From: Tolypeutes matacus
Lineage: Eukaryota; Chordata; Mammalia; Cingulata; Chlamyphoridae
Direction of reading: 5' to 3'
Length of the DNA stretch: 64,000 nt
Assembly: GCA_026826555.1 (NCBI GenBank)
Contig: JAKSZT010054305.1
Span: 1,438,297-1,502,296 of the forward strand
The translations under genes and the position numbers were made by a program. The notes beneath the pieces are model-generated. The model was not told the origin of the DNA. It worked only from the letters and a program-made list of their open reading frames with translations, and made no database searches. Below are positions 47,407-59,816 of this stretch, one piece after another (within the stretch, counting starts at the first letter, position 1; each line of letters begins with the position of its first letter).

Positions 47407-49136
47407 AAAATATTCACAAACAAACAGGCACTAAGAGAATTCATAAAAAAGAATCCACCTTTGCAGGAAATATTAAAGGGAACCTTACAGCCTGAAAGAA
47501 AAAGACAGGAGAGAGAGCTTGGAGGAGAATATATAAGACAAGAATAGCAGAAAAAATAACCAAAAAAGTAAAAAGAGAGAGAAAAATTAGATATGATATA
47601 TGAAAACCAAAGAATAAAATGATGGAAATAAATAATACATTTACAGTACTTTCATTGAATGTGGGTGGATTAAACTCCCCAATCAAAAGATAAAAGCTGA
47701 CAGAATGGATAAAAAAACATGAGCCATCCATATGCTGCCTACAAGAGACTCACCTTAGACTCAGGAATACAAACTGGCTGAAAGTGAAATCTTGGGAAAA
47801 GATACTTCACATAAACAGCAATCAAAAAATAGCAGGGGTAGCTATACTAATATTGAACAAAACAGACTTTAAATGCAAAAAAGTTATAATAGATACAGAA
47901 GGCCATTATATATTAATAAAAGGGAAAATCCACCTGGAAGAAATAACAGTCATAAATATCTATGCACCTAACCAGGGTGCTCCAAAATACATGAGGCAAA
48001 CTCTGGCAAAACTGAAGGGAAAAATAGACATCTCTACAATTATAGTTGGAGATTTCAACACACCACTCACATCATTAGATAGAACAACTAAGCAAAAGAT
48101 CAACAAGGAAATAGAGAACTTAAACAACATGATAAATCAGATAGCCCTAACAGACATATACAGACTGTTGCACCCAAACTCAGCAGGTTATACATTCTTC
48201 TCAAGTGTTTACAATCTTTCTTAGGTCACAAGGCAGCTCTCAATAAATATAAAAAGATTGAAATTACACAAAGCACCTTCTCATATCATAATGAAATGAA
48301 ATTGCAAATCAATAATAGACAAGAAAGAGATAAAATTGCAAATACATGGAGGCTAAACAACACACTCCTAAATAATCAGTGGGTCAAAGAAGAAATTGCA
48401 AGTGAAATGAGTAGATATATTGAGACGAATGAAAGTGAGAACACAACTTATCAAAACGTATGGGATACAGCAAAGGCAGTGCTAAGAGGGAAATTTATAG
48501 CCCTAAATGCCTATATTAAAAAAGAAGAAAGAGCTAAAATCAAAGATTTAAGTAAGCAACTGGAAAAACTGGAAAAAGAACAGCAAACCATTCCCAAAGC
48601 AAGCAGAAGGAAAGAAATAATAAAGACTAGAGCAGAAATAAATGAACTTGAGAACAACAACAACAACAACAAAAATAGAGAAAATCAACAAAACCAAAAG
48701 CTGGTTCTTTGAGAAGATCAATAAAATTGGCAAACCCTTAACTAGACCAGCAAAGAAAAAAAGAGAGACAACACAAATAAAATCAGAAATGAAAGGGGGA
48801 AGTTACTACTGACCCCACAGAAATAAAAAGAATTATAAGAGGATATTATGAGAAATTGTATGTCAACAAACTAGACAACCTAGATGAAACGGACAAATTC
48901 CTAGAAATATACAAACAATGTACACTGACTCTACAAGAAATACAAGACCTTAACAACCCAACCACACTTAAAGAGATTAAATCAGCCATCAAAAATCTCC
49001 CTACAAATGGCTACACATTTGAATTCTTGATGGCTTCACAGCTGAATTCTTCCAAGCATTTCAAAAAGAGTTAACACCAATCCTGTTTAAACTCTTTCAA
49101 AAAATTGAAGAGGAGGGAAAATTACCCAATACATTT

Positions 49137-49176
49137 TTTTAAATTTTTATTTCTTTTCTTTTTTTTTCTTTTTTTC
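49137..49176 (-). mobile_element. Poly(A)-only retroinsertion in L1 ORF2
   Basis: About 40 bases of almost pure T with a few A and C, flanked by cccaatacatttt at 49124-49136 and 49177-49189. The flanks rejoin to normal L1 sequence. Confidence 0.7.
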
Positions 49177-52100
49177 CCAATACATTTTCTGAAGCCTACA
49201 TCACCTTAATACCAAAATCAGATAAAAGACACTACAAGAAAAGAAAATTACAGATAAATATCTCTAATGAACATAGATGCAAAAATTCTCAACAAAATAC
49301 TTACAAATAGAATACAATAGCATATCAAAAGAGTTATTCACCATGACCAAGTGGAATTTATTCCTGGTATGCAAGAGTGGTTCAACATAAGAAAACCAAT
49401 TAATGATATGCACCACATTAACAAATTGAAGGACAAAAACTATGTGAACATCTCGATCGATGCAAAAAAGAATTCAACAAAACCCAGCATCCTTTCTAGA
49501 TAAAAACACTTCGAAGGATAGGAATAGAAGGAAAATTCCTTAATATGATAAAGGCTTATATGAAGAACCCACAGCCAACATTGTACTCAATGGGGAGAGG
49601 TTGAAAGCTTTCCCTCTAAGGTCAGGAACAAGACAAGGATGCCCACTGTCACAATTGTTAAATCAACATTGTGCTAGAAGTTCTAGCTAGAGCAATTAGA
49701 CAAGTAAAAAAGATAAAAGGCATCCAAATAGGAAAAGAGGAAGTAAAACTCCTCTATATGTGGAAGTAAAACTCTCTATATATGGATGACCTGATCCTAT
49801 ATTTAGAAAATTCTGAAATGTCTATGACAAAGCTACTTGAGCTAATAACCAAGTTCAGCAAAGTGCAGGATATAAGATCCACATGCAAAAATCAGTAATA
49901 TTTCTGTAGAGTAGTATTGAACAATCTGAGAAGGAAATCAAGGAAAAAACTCCATTTGCAATAGCAACAAAAAGACTCAAATACCTAAGAATCAATTTAA
50001 CCAAAGAAGTACAGGGCCTATATGCAGAAAACTACAAAATAATGCTAAATCAATGAAGACCAAAACAAATGGAAAGACATTGATTAGAAGACTAAATATT
50101 GTGCAGATGTCAACTGATTTATAGATTCAATGTAATATCAATCAAAATTCCAGCAGCCTACTTTACAGAAATAGAAAAGGCAATTACCAAATTCATGTGG
50201 CAGGGAAAGTGCACCTGAATAGCCAAAACATTCTAAAAAAAAGAAGAGTGATGTGGGAGGAGTTTCACTGCCTGAACTTGAAACATGTTACAAAGCTACA
50301 GTGGTCAAAACAGCATGGTACTGGCATAAAGATAGACATATCAATCAGTGGAATAGAACTGACAGCCCAGAAATAAATCCTCACTCTTTGGCCAACTAGT
50401 TTTCAACAAACCTGCCAAAACCATGTTAATGGGACAAAACAGACTCTTCAATAAATGGTGCTGGGAGAACTGTATATCCATAACCAGAAGAATGAAAGAG
50501 GACCCGTATCTCACTCCCTATACAAGGATCAACTCAAAATGGATCAGACACCTAAATATAAAAGCCAGGACCATAAAACTACTAGAAGAAAATGTAGGGA
50601 AGCATCTTAAAGACCTTGTGGTGGGTGGTGGTTTCTTGGACCTTACACCCAAAGCATGTGCAACAAAAGAAAAAATAGATAAATGGGATCACCTCAAAAT
50701 TACACACTTTTGCACCTCAAAGGACTTTATCAAAAGGTGAAATGGCAGCCAACTCAATGGGAGGAAATGTTTGGAAATCACATATCCGATAAGAGTTTAA
50801 TATCCATGATATATAAAGAGATGTTACAACTCAACAATAAAAAGAGAAACGACCCAATTGAAAAATGGGCAAAAGAATTGAATAGACATTTGTCCAAAGA
50901 AGAATAAAAATGGCAAAAAAATTACACGTGCAAAAATGTTCAACATTACTAGTGATTAGGGAAATGCAAATCAGAGCTGCAATGAGATATCATTTCACAC
51001 CTATCAGAATGGCCACTATTAAAAAGACAGAGAACTACAAGTGTTGGAGAGGATGTGGAGAGATAGGAACACTTACTCACTGTTGGTGGGAATGTAGAAT
51101 GGTACAGCCACTGTGGAGGACTGTTTGGCAGTTCCTAAAGAAGTTGAATATAGATTTGCCACGTGACCTGGCAATACCACTACTGGGTATATTCCCAGAA
51201 GAACTGAGAGCAGTGACACGAACAGACATCTGCACACCGAGGTTCATAGCCACATTATTCACCATTGCCAAAAGTTGGAAACAACCCAGGTGTCCATCAA
51301 CAGAAGAATGGATAAACAAACTGTGGTCTATTCACACGATAGAATATTATGCAGCTGTAAGAAGAAATGAAATTGTAAAGCATATGACAGCATGGATGAA
51401 CCTGGAGGACATTATGTTGAGAGAAGCAAATCAGACAAATACTGTATGATTGCACTATTATAAAATAAATATATTGTGTAATCTCATGGAATTAATAAAT
51501 TGAATATGGCTCACCAGAAAATATAATGAGGTTAGAGAATGGAAAGCTGAGGGTTGACTTGTGCAGAATTGGTAAAAAAAAAAAAAAGGCATGTGTTAAT
51601 CTTTGGAAATGAATAGAAAAGGTGAAAGCACAGCAATATAACATTATAACAAATGTATCACACTAATGCAAGATATTACTATTGGGGACACTGTTCAGGG
51701 GAAGGAAAAAGCATATATGGTAACTATATATGGTAGCTCTATGTAACATTCCCTTAATTATTCTGTAAATCTAAAACTGTAATTTAAAAAAAAGTTCCAG
51801 GAAAAAAATGAGAGAAGGCTTATCCCCAGGAACCCACCTATGAAAGAAATTGAGGCCTGGGTGCCAAGGCACAGACTCTGCCCCCTGAAGTGGTTCAGCA
51901 TGTCTGGGATTCCATGAAGGGGCCATCAAGGGAGCTCAGTGTTCACTTACTGAGGCTTTTGCATGTTACCAACTCAGTCCTGTGCAGAATGATGTCAGTT
52001 AAACTTCTAGGATAAAGGTTTAATCATGCAGTCATTACCAAAACAAAGGACTAATAATTTTCCATTAAGGGTAAAACAACAACAACAACAACAAAAAAGG

Positions 52101-52309
52101 AAATATACGAAGTGAAAGAAACTAGACAAAAGGTACTACATATTGTTTGACTCCATCTATTTAAAATATAAAATATAAATAAGTTAGAGAGACAGAAACA
52201 GAATAGTAGTTATGTACGGCAGATAACTGGGGAAGGATAGAGAGATTGAGAGGGGATTATTAAGGGGTAGAGTTTTTGTTTGTTTTTTGTTTCTTTTATT
52301 ATTATTACT

Positions 52310-52752
52310 TGTATTAGTCAGGGTTCTCTCGGGAAACAGAATCAGCAGGAGATATCTGTGAATAATATGAAACTCTAAAAGATTCTCTCACGCGACCGTG
52401 GGGACGCACAAGTCCAGGTTCCTCAGGCAAGCTGCAAACCAGGGGCTCCGATGAAAGGTTATTGATGAGTCTCTGGGAGAAGTTGCCTGTCCAACAACGA
52501 GCTGGGAAATTCTCTCTGAATGTTGAAATCACTTCCACTTTTAAGTCATTCAACTGATTGGATAAAAGCACCACCCATTGATAATGTAATCTCCCTGATT
52601 GATGCAGATGTAATCAGCCATCCACGCAGTAAACTCACTGGTGATTGAAGTCCATATAAATGCTCTTGTATTACAATTAGCCCAGTGCTTGCTGGAACAA
52701 ACACCTGGACACAACTACTTGGCCGAGTTGACACATTAGCCTAACCATCACA
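52310..52752. mobile_element. LTR-like repeat, 5-bp target duplication
   Basis: A 443-bp unit from tgtattagtcagggttctct to taaccatcaca, with TG...CA ends and a perfect 5-bp duplication ttact (52305-52309, 52753-52757). The 5-bp duplication and ends suggest an ERVL/MaLR-type solo LTR. The exact family is not recognised. Its first bases resemble the units at 37310 and 60833. Confidence 0.65.
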
Positions 52753-53189
52753 TTACTATTACTGGAGTAATGAAAATTCTCTAATAATGATTGAAGTGAT
52801 GAATGCACAACTATGTGACTATACCAAATACTTCTGTACACTTTGGATGGACTGTATGCTTTATGAATATGTATCAATAAAATGGATTTTTGAAAAATCA
52901 TCAGTTTTCAGTTGAAGATATTTCATCAGAATTTTTCCATTTTAGGAGACTTCTACACTCAGGAATATAAGAGATGTTATGTGACTTTTTTTCTAAATTT
53001 AAATACATGTCAAATTCCATCCCTTTCCTCCCCCAAACAAAAACACACCAAGTGGAGAATTAAAAGTGGCCTGGCTTAATTTGTTGGGGAAAAACATAAG
53101 GAAAAAGACCTTGAAATGGGGGAGGGGGAATAAAATAACTAAGCATTAGTTCAAATTTCCGCAGACATCCCCCTCACCCTGCCCGAGAT

Positions 53190-53330
53190 GGCTCTCTCGT
53201 GTCTTTGCTCATTGTCTGCTAGTTGTTTTTTCTGTGTGCATTGTCTGCTCATTGTCTGTTTGTTTTGTTTTGTCTGCTTGTTGTTTTTTTCGCACATTGT
53301 CTGCTCATTGTCTGCTTCTTTATACACACA
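53190..53330. repeat. Degenerate tgtctgctcat repeat
   Basis: Imperfect tandem copies of ttgtctgctcattgtctgct with T-rich spacers. Related in look to the spacer of dimeric DAS SINEs read in reverse. Confidence 0.55.
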
Positions 53331-54394
53331 CATTCTGCCAACACTTTCTTCCATCAGCTTGCTTTTCCTTTCAGGAAGAACTGAAAGGAAAAGGAACTGC
53401 TCTCTGAGCCCGACTATCAGTCAGAAGGAGAGACATCTATTGCCATCTCTAAGGGAGGACTCTCAGTGCATAGAGGGTACCAAGCGCACCCCAGGGCCAG
53501 CCACAGGAACAGCAATCCTAGGGTCCCAGCACACTCCATGGTTTGCAGGTGTTGGGTCGTCAGCAAAAACACAACCCACACAGACAATGGATGGAACAGC
53601 GGTTTATTCACATCAAGAATAGAGAAGGTCATCTTCACTAGTGGGAGTGGGGCCCCCATGGCCAGCGGGTCTGGATCTGCAGCCCAGGGAGGGAGCTGGT
53701 CTACATAGACCTTGCATTTGTGTTCTAGTGGCAGGGTGTTGCACCCTCCCTGCCTGGAACAAATATACCAAAGGGGTGAGCCTGGAGACATAAAATGTGC
53801 ATGCTTTAGCCAGCCAATCTCCAATGGATGTTTACATATGCTTGGGGCAAGAGGGGATGGAATGGGTGGCAGGCCTATATCTGCTAGGGAATGTGTTTTA
53901 CCACAAGGCACATCTGAAAAGGGTGTCAGCCCACATTTATCTTCTCATCCTAGGAGCCAGGCTAACACATTTAGTCCAGAGCAGAGGGTTTATTTTATGG
54001 GTCACAGGGATAGGTGGCAGGCTGTGCTCAGACTGACCCCTACCACAATTGCCCTATCTTTCTCTTTCCTGCTCTGTCATCATTTTCCACATAAGTGGTT
54101 GGCTAATTTGGGGAAGTGAGGCTAGAAAGGATATGATAGGGTTTCTTGGTCCTTCATGCTTCTAGAATAGAACGCCATTGCCTTCTTTTTGCGTTTGAAG
54201 CAAGCACTAGTTTGAATGGAAAGTGTGGCCTCTGGGACTGTCAGGCCCCCCTAACTCAGTCTCGGAGGCAACAGGCTTCCCTTCTACTGGCCTTGGGTCG
54301 CTCTGAGCTCCCACTGCATAGTGGGTCCACCGGAATTCTGTCCTCCTCCCGCACAGCAAATGCTATAGGCAAAGGGTGGCAAGAACATTGCTGG
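53331..54394. other. Unclassified, possibly LTR-derived
   Basis: Holds a minus-strand AATAAA (plus tttatt, about 53602-53607) and open frames on both strands. I could not find matching TG...CA ends or a target duplication, so it stays unclassified. Confidence 0.35.
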
Positions 54395-54720
54395 TGATCC
54401 CCGACGGCCGCGTTCGCCACCACACAGCGCCCTGGGCTTCCTCAAGGACACAGGGCCTCGGCGTGGGAACCGTCCTCAGGCCATGATTAAGAAATTGGCC
54501 GGTGCAGAGGAGATCCTGGAGTAGCGGCGCTACTAGGTATGAAACCACGGCGGAACCGAGGACCGGCTGGGTCGGGAGGCGGCGCAGACATGGGATGACG
54601 CCCTCCGCTTCAGTGGCGGGGCCGGCGGGGACTGGAAGGTCTCTGGTGTCCGCGTCTGAAATGGGCGATGGTTTCATGAATGCGGAGGTCAAAAAGGGGT
54701 CAGCATCTTACTTCTCTTGG
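54395..54720. other. CpG-rich segment upstream of tRNA-Glu
   Basis: CpG-rich unique DNA (gacggccgcgttcgcc, ctgggtcgggaggcggcgca) about 0.5-0.8 kb before tRNA-Glu. No coding region recognised. Confidence 0.45.
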
Positions 54721-55246
54721 GACCATTAGCTGAGGGGGACCAGGCTTTGGGGGAGTGATTCGTCTGTGAGCACCGATTCTTCTGCCTCCTGTTAGGTAGG
54801 CGCTTAATCTCTGGAGAGATCCAGTGGCCACCGCCAGGGAGCCCTGGCGCAGCAAATCTCTCAGGCCTTCCGTGCCCGTCACGGTGTGACTGAGCACTGG
54901 CTGCAAGCTCCACCCCCCTTTTATCAACCGTGGGGAAACTATAGAAGCAAGAGAGGCGCACAGATTTTGGGTACGAAAAAAAAGAAAGATTAGAGGACCC
55001 TGTGGACAGAGGGAGTCAGTGACAAATAAATGTTGTAAGGAAGATTTTCCTCTTCTCTGGCTTGCCTTGTGACAATCTTTCCTCCAAATTTTCTGCCACT
55101 AAAGTCTCCTGCCACCCTCTGGGCCAGGCGGCAGTCACCGCAATCAGCAGCACGCACACCACTTCAAGGCACTACCCAAAAGCCCCTTAAAGGTCATTGC
55201 TAAGATCTTCTTTCAGAAGACGATGCCTCCAGTAGCTCGCTATCTT

Positions 55247-55318
55247 TCCCTGGTGGTCTAGTGGCTAGGATTCGGCGCTTTCACCGCCGCGGCCCGGGTT
55301 CGATTCCCGGCCAGGGAA
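55247..55318 (+). tRNA. tRNA-Glu (TTC)
   Basis: A 72-nt tRNA starting TCCCTGGTGGTCTAGTGGCT, with acceptor TCCCTGG/CCAGGGA, anticodon loop CTTTCAC (anticodon TTC at 55280-55282) and B box GGTTCGATTCC. A TTTT terminator lies at 55326-55329, eight bases after the gene. All stems pair, and it matches the usual mammalian Glu-TTC gene. Predicted functional. Confidence 0.96.
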
Positions 55319-55806
55319 TTCGGTATTTTGCTGCTGTTGCCGCGCCTCGGTCTTAACCAAGACTCGTTTTCATGTACCCCCAACAAGCCCGCCGATGATT
55401 GCTTGGCACTGGGTCCTGCTCAGCAAAACCATGCTCAGTGCTCCTTAGTTCAAAGTGGTGGGACAGAAAGTCTATGGGCTTTCAAACTTACCCCAAGTGG
55501 TTCTGGGATCTATTCTGAGAATGGCGGGACAAAGTCACTGGGGTTCGTTCCAAGATACTGTCGGCATGTGACATTTTAAGAGGATCATTTTTTATCTATT
55601 ATAGTTCCAGGCTTACAGGTAAAGTTAACTAACATTACTATATAGAAAAGTAGTCCATGCAGACCGAACGGATTAAGTGTGATTTTCCATGCCTAAAATA
55701 CATAAGTATAATGGATGGGTTCAGATTCCTTAACTGGGGCAACTGGGAATACCTGGCCGCAGCCATCTGGGGAAAAGGCAGAGGATCTCATAAAATTATC
55801 TGGGCT

Positions 55807-55995
55807 GGGAAGCGGCTGTGGCTCAATCAGTAGGGCTCCCGTTTGCCATATGGGCAAACCTGGTGAAGGCAAAGCCCGCCCGCACGACGGCGTGGTTGGC
55901 TGACCCAGCGACTGCGGGCAGCAGGGGGGGATAAATGAATAAATAAATAAAATCTTTAAAAAAATAAAATAAAATAAAATAAAATAAAATAAAAT
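55807..55995 (+). repeat. DAS SINE lacking the B-box segment
   Basis: Head to gtttgccatatggg, then caaacctggtgaaggc: the B box is lost. The tail is an (aaaat)n expansion. Duplication aaaattatctgggct / aaaattacctgggct. Confidence 0.9.
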
Positions 55996-56368
55996 AAAAT
56001 TACCTGGGCTGCCTGGATCTCCGGAATTCACCTGCTTTTAGGGTTTCAATGAACTGGAAAAAATTAAATTCATTACTAAAATTGTGCCTATGCCAACCAA
56101 ACTTTTCTAGATTTATAAGTCATTTGATGTAAAAGTTACTTATATTGAAAAAAAAAAAAAAAACTTAAGTCAGTGATTTTTCAGTGGGGTAGTGCAGAGG
56201 TAAGTTTTTGAATCTACATAGAAAAATTTTTCTTCATATCCTTCCTGCTACCTGGATGCTAATCTGCCTTGGGACAGGATATTACAGGTGCTTCTGGGGT
56301 ACGTGCAAAATAGCTGAGGGGGCAGGAACAGCAGCAATAAAATGTCCATTAAAGGAAGAATAATTACA

Positions 56369-56440
56369 TTCCCTGACCAGGAATCGAACCAGACCGTGGC
56401 GGTGAAAAGCGCTGGACCCTAGCCATTAGCCCACCAAGGA
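56369..56440 (-). pseudogene. Decayed tRNA-Glu (TTC-like)
   Basis: Minus-strand tRNA-Glu relative of 72 nt beginning TCCTTGGTGGGCTAATGGCT. Compared with the intact gene at 55247 it has several substitutions, an extra T in the anticodon loop run (CTTTTC) and a compensating one-base loss in the T-arm stem. The acceptor stem relies on wobble pairs. The A and B boxes are still recognisable. Most likely a pseudogene in the same local cluster. Confidence 0.8.
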
Positions 56441-56459
56441 GATAAAGAAAAACATCACA

Positions 56460-57620
56460 GACATCATCCTCTGAAAGAAGATCTTAGGAATGATTCACCC
56501 TTTAGGGACGTCTGAGGAGTGCTTTGAAGTGGTGTGCCTGCTGCTAAATGCGGTGACTGCCGCTTGGCCCAGAGGGTGGCGGGAGACTTTACTGGCAGAA
56601 AAGTTGGAGAAAAGATTGCCACTGGGCAAGCCAGGGGAGAGGAAAATCTTTCCTACAAGATTTGTCACTGACTCCCTCTGCCCACAGGGTTCTCTCGTTT
56701 CCTTTTTCATTCCTAAAAATCTGTGCACCCTCTTTTGCTTCTATGACTTCCCCAGAGTTGGTTGAGGAAAACATGTTCCTCTCTTGCTCTCTACACTCCC
56801 CACCCCCAAAAAAGGACCCGCTTCCTGAACGTGTCCCTTCCCAGAGAAGGGGGAGGAACATGCAGGGCCAAAGAGCCATGCTGGCCTGGAGCTACCCTGC
56901 AGCCTGGCCCCACAACCTCCTACTCCCACCCCACATCCTCTGAAGTCAGGCTCTGTTACTCTAGACCCGGAAATGATCTCCACAAATGCCAGGGATCTGA
57001 TTAGGCCTCTTCTCCCATTAGTACTGCTAACAGTGGATTAGGCCTCCAGTGTGTGCACCCAAGGATCGCCAGGTGGCCAAATTGGAAGCTGTTTGCCAGT
57101 ATTTGGACAGAGCTTGATCATGACAGATGAGGTGCCCACACCCCTACACAAACCTCCCTCAGTACAGGAAGGAGCTAGAGTTGAGAAGAGAGGGGCCTCC
57201 CTGGACTGCCATGGTCAGGCACAGAACTGTGAGGAGTCCCATAATTCTAAATCCAAAAACTGGAGTCACAGGTCCTTAAGATGGTGTTGTTTATAAGATA
57301 GGAGGAAAGATCTTATTTCACTTACTGTATCTTGGTTTAACACTTAAAATATTTAGTTTTATGGTTATGTTGGCCTCCATGTGTGCCCTTGCTCACAGCT
57401 GCAAATATTTGGAGCATGCTTATTTCCCTGGCCTCCAGGCCCATCCAGGTATACAACTGTTGATCCTCATAACCCCTTGGATCATGAGCTCATCTTCCTC
57501 CACTCCCCGAACTGAGCACCTTTCCCTGGGTCTCACCACCAGAAAATGGCAGCACCCTTGGAAGAATAAGCCCAGAACCTTTCTCTACCATCATAGCCTT
57601 TACACATCAAGTCCTTTCTG

Positions 57621-57652
<32 letters not shown>

Positions 57653-58490
57653 ATTTATTTCCAATTAAATATATATTTATATATATAAAAAACCTGTTTC
57701 TGCTTCCTTTCATTCCAGGAACCCTCAGATTCTCTGCTAGGAGTTAATGAGAGGAGGGAAAAGTAAAGGCTTGTAAAGTTTCTTAAATGTTGAACTGGAT
57801 GGATGGTGACACTTTATACTAAGTACACAGAAGAGAAAAGTGCATTGGTTGGACTTTGGTTTAGGACAACTGCTTTTTCAGAACAATGTTGTGTCTGAAC
57901 TGCCCTGAAAAGGCAGATTCTATCTGGATATGATGTGAAGATGCTTTCATCTGGTTACACAAGAGGGATAAATTAGGAGAGGAAAAAGTCCCCTCTGGCA
58001 GAGCAGTAGAGGACATGGAAGCTTGCATTTGAGACCCTCCCAGACCTCACCCTATGTGTCTCTTCTTTTGGATTCTTCTTATTGTATCCTTTTAGTACTG
58101 AAAAACAAACAAACAAACAAACAAACAAACAAAAAAAAAACACCCTATAATCATAAATAATACTGCTTAGAAGCTATTCATTATCCTAAAGGAGAAAAAT
58201 TATATTTCTGACCTTATTCTTCCCTGAATTGAACATTATTCTTCAACAAGTCCAAGGATGACAGTCTGGCCCTTATCAGTTTTGATTAAATAAAATGTTA
58301 TATTTACTCCTACTGAGATGCATCAGTTTCCTTCAAACAATTTGGGGTCCCTGCATAGCATAGCCTTTGCAAATGGAAAAAAAGTCAGAAGAATTAGGGA
58401 ACACAGAGCCCCTTTTGTGCTGGAAATTCCCCAAGGAACACAATCAGTTCACACTGTCCTTGTTGCCAGGAATTCCAGGAAGTCTTTTAT
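56460..58490. other. Intergenic, no gene seen
   Basis: Unique-looking DNA of moderate GC with a T run at 57620-57647 (possible SINE tail remnant). No exon or RNA gene recognised. The stretches 43341-43909, 51797-52304, 52758-53189, 55330-55790, 58606-59740 and 59817-60832 are also without recognised genes. Confidence 0.5.
58104..58140. repeat. (AAAC)n microsatellite
   Basis: About seven aaac units followed by an A run. Confidence 0.9.
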
Positions 58491-58499
58491 GAATTGAAT

Positions 58500-58605
58500 A
58501 AGCATGATAACTATACCTGTTTTCTTGTTCATCATTTTCTTTCCAGCTCCTTGCAGAATACCTGGCACATAACAGTTGTTAATACATGTTTGGTGAATGA
58601 ATGAG
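58500..58605 (+). repeat. L2 3' tail
   Basis: Short L2 end: ctccttgcagaatacctggc, acataacagttgttaataca, tgaatgaatgag. Confidence 0.5.
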
Positions 58606-59742
58606 GAAATATGTAAATGAATAACATATATATTCAGAAGCTAGAGACAGGCTGGGATTTTGTGTTTTATTAGGAGAATCCTTCAAGAGACCTAGTCAAT
58701 GGTAAGAAAGTCTGCTTTAGCCAACAAAGAGTTCCCCCTTGGTGGTCTTCTGGTCCTGACTCCTGAGCTAAGAGGGAAACCAGAGAAGAAGGAAAATCAA
58801 CATTGGCTGAAGGGGAAGGCCAGGATGCTGGGAACAAATGCAGACTGAGGTCCTGGTGGTACCTTCTACTACACCAGAACTCCTCAAGCTGACATGGGTT
58901 CATCTCCAGGGAACCTGGCAGTGGGCTTGCAGGAAGGGAAGTCAGAGATGTTAAAATGGAGAGGATTTGATGACTAATGGATTTCATGAGTGAGGGGAAG
59001 AAGTTTCAAGAAAGTTCCCTCTTTGTCTGGCTTGTTCCTGGGAAGGTATGGTGCTGTCATGCACTGGGGGGGGGGGGGGGGCTTGAGAAGACTCCCTCTT
59101 AAGGAATTTGGGAGAAGGTGACTCTGAAAGCCAAGGGGTCATGTGGGGAATAGGCAGGTGGGTGCAAGGATAAGTTTAGAACTCAGAGAAGTGTTGGAGA
59201 CACAAATTTATGAGTTGTCTGTATAATTGTGGACACAGGAATGGTGAGATCACTTAAAGAGAGTGTAACATGAAATGAGAAGAGGTGGAACCAAGGGTAA
59301 AGCCTGTAAAGGATTACTTCTAGAACTTTCACTGCAGTCCTATGTGTAAAAGCAAAACTTTGAAACAAAGGCAGTGGCCAACTATAGGTGAGTAGCTGGA
59401 TAAATTAGAGCACATTAATGCATGGAACACTGGGTTGCCTTAAAATTGGCCAGAAGTCATTGGGATTTTCCAGCTGTTTAACTTCTGCCACGAGAATCAA
59501 CTGAGCAGCAAAAAGATGTAGCTGTTACTGTAGGAGCAGTGCCCATTTGTAAAGGCCTGCTGGCTGGAAGATTCTGCAGGAAAAGAAAAAAAAAAAACAC
59601 AAAACCTCTGAAAGGATCTGCTTTTGAAGTGCATCTACTTTCGGTGTAAGGGATCCCTGAACTGGGGATGGGAGGGAGCTTGGGAAGGTCTCCCACTGCG
59701 TAAGCAAACAAGAACGACCGTGCCCTCAAAATGTTAGGAGGG

Positions 59743-59816
59743 CGTCTCTGGGTGGGCTCAAACCACCAGCCTTTTGGTTAACAGCCAAACGCACTAACCG
59801 ATTGCACCACAGAGAC
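59743..59816 (-). tRNA. tRNA-Asn (GTT), somewhat divergent
   Basis: A 74-nt minus-strand tRNA starting GTCTCTGTGGTGCAATCGGT, anticodon GTT at 59780-59782, discriminator G. The acceptor stem GTCTCTG/CAGAGAC is perfect. Several C-to-T or G-to-A changes against the mammalian consensus are visible. The anticodon stem change is compensated (TTTGG/CCAAA). The D stem now has wobble pairs, and the B box reads GGTTTGAGCCC. A TTTT terminator (plus-strand aaaa at 59728-59731) lies 12 nt downstream. Either a low-expression gene or an early pseudogene. Confidence 0.8.

Larger units (their letters stand above)
44812..51796 (+). mobile_element. Second long L1 with decayed ORF1 and ORF2
   Basis: Parallels the L1 at 19501. 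It has a 5'UTR from about 44812 (slightly 5'-truncated), remains of ORF1 from ATG 45692 to about 47540, ORF2 from about 47620 to 51449, and a 3'UTR to about 51796. ORF1 is split by a dimeric SINE (45894-46252), a solo LTR (46319-46725) and a DAS SINE (47233-47406), and has a stop near 47073. ORF2 keeps the endonuclease segment with GDFN and the C-terminal zinc-knuckle region ([18 protein letters not shown]), but has many frameshifts. The RT active site reads YMDD next to a small local duplication (49733-49790). Confidence 0.85.

Noticed and set aside
49785..49800. YMDD as a retroviral polymerase
   Set aside because: The surroundings are clearly L1 ORF2; no retroviral pol context.
53417..53911. 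Minus-strand frame with a hydrophobic, signal-peptide-like segment near its C-terminal end
   Set aside because: No splice context or family similarity. Adjacent sequence looks repeat- or LTR-derived. Hydrophobic stretches arise easily by chance.
58104..58140. CRISPR-like or telomeric repeat
   Set aside because: Simple (AAAC)n microsatellite; the genome is mammalian.
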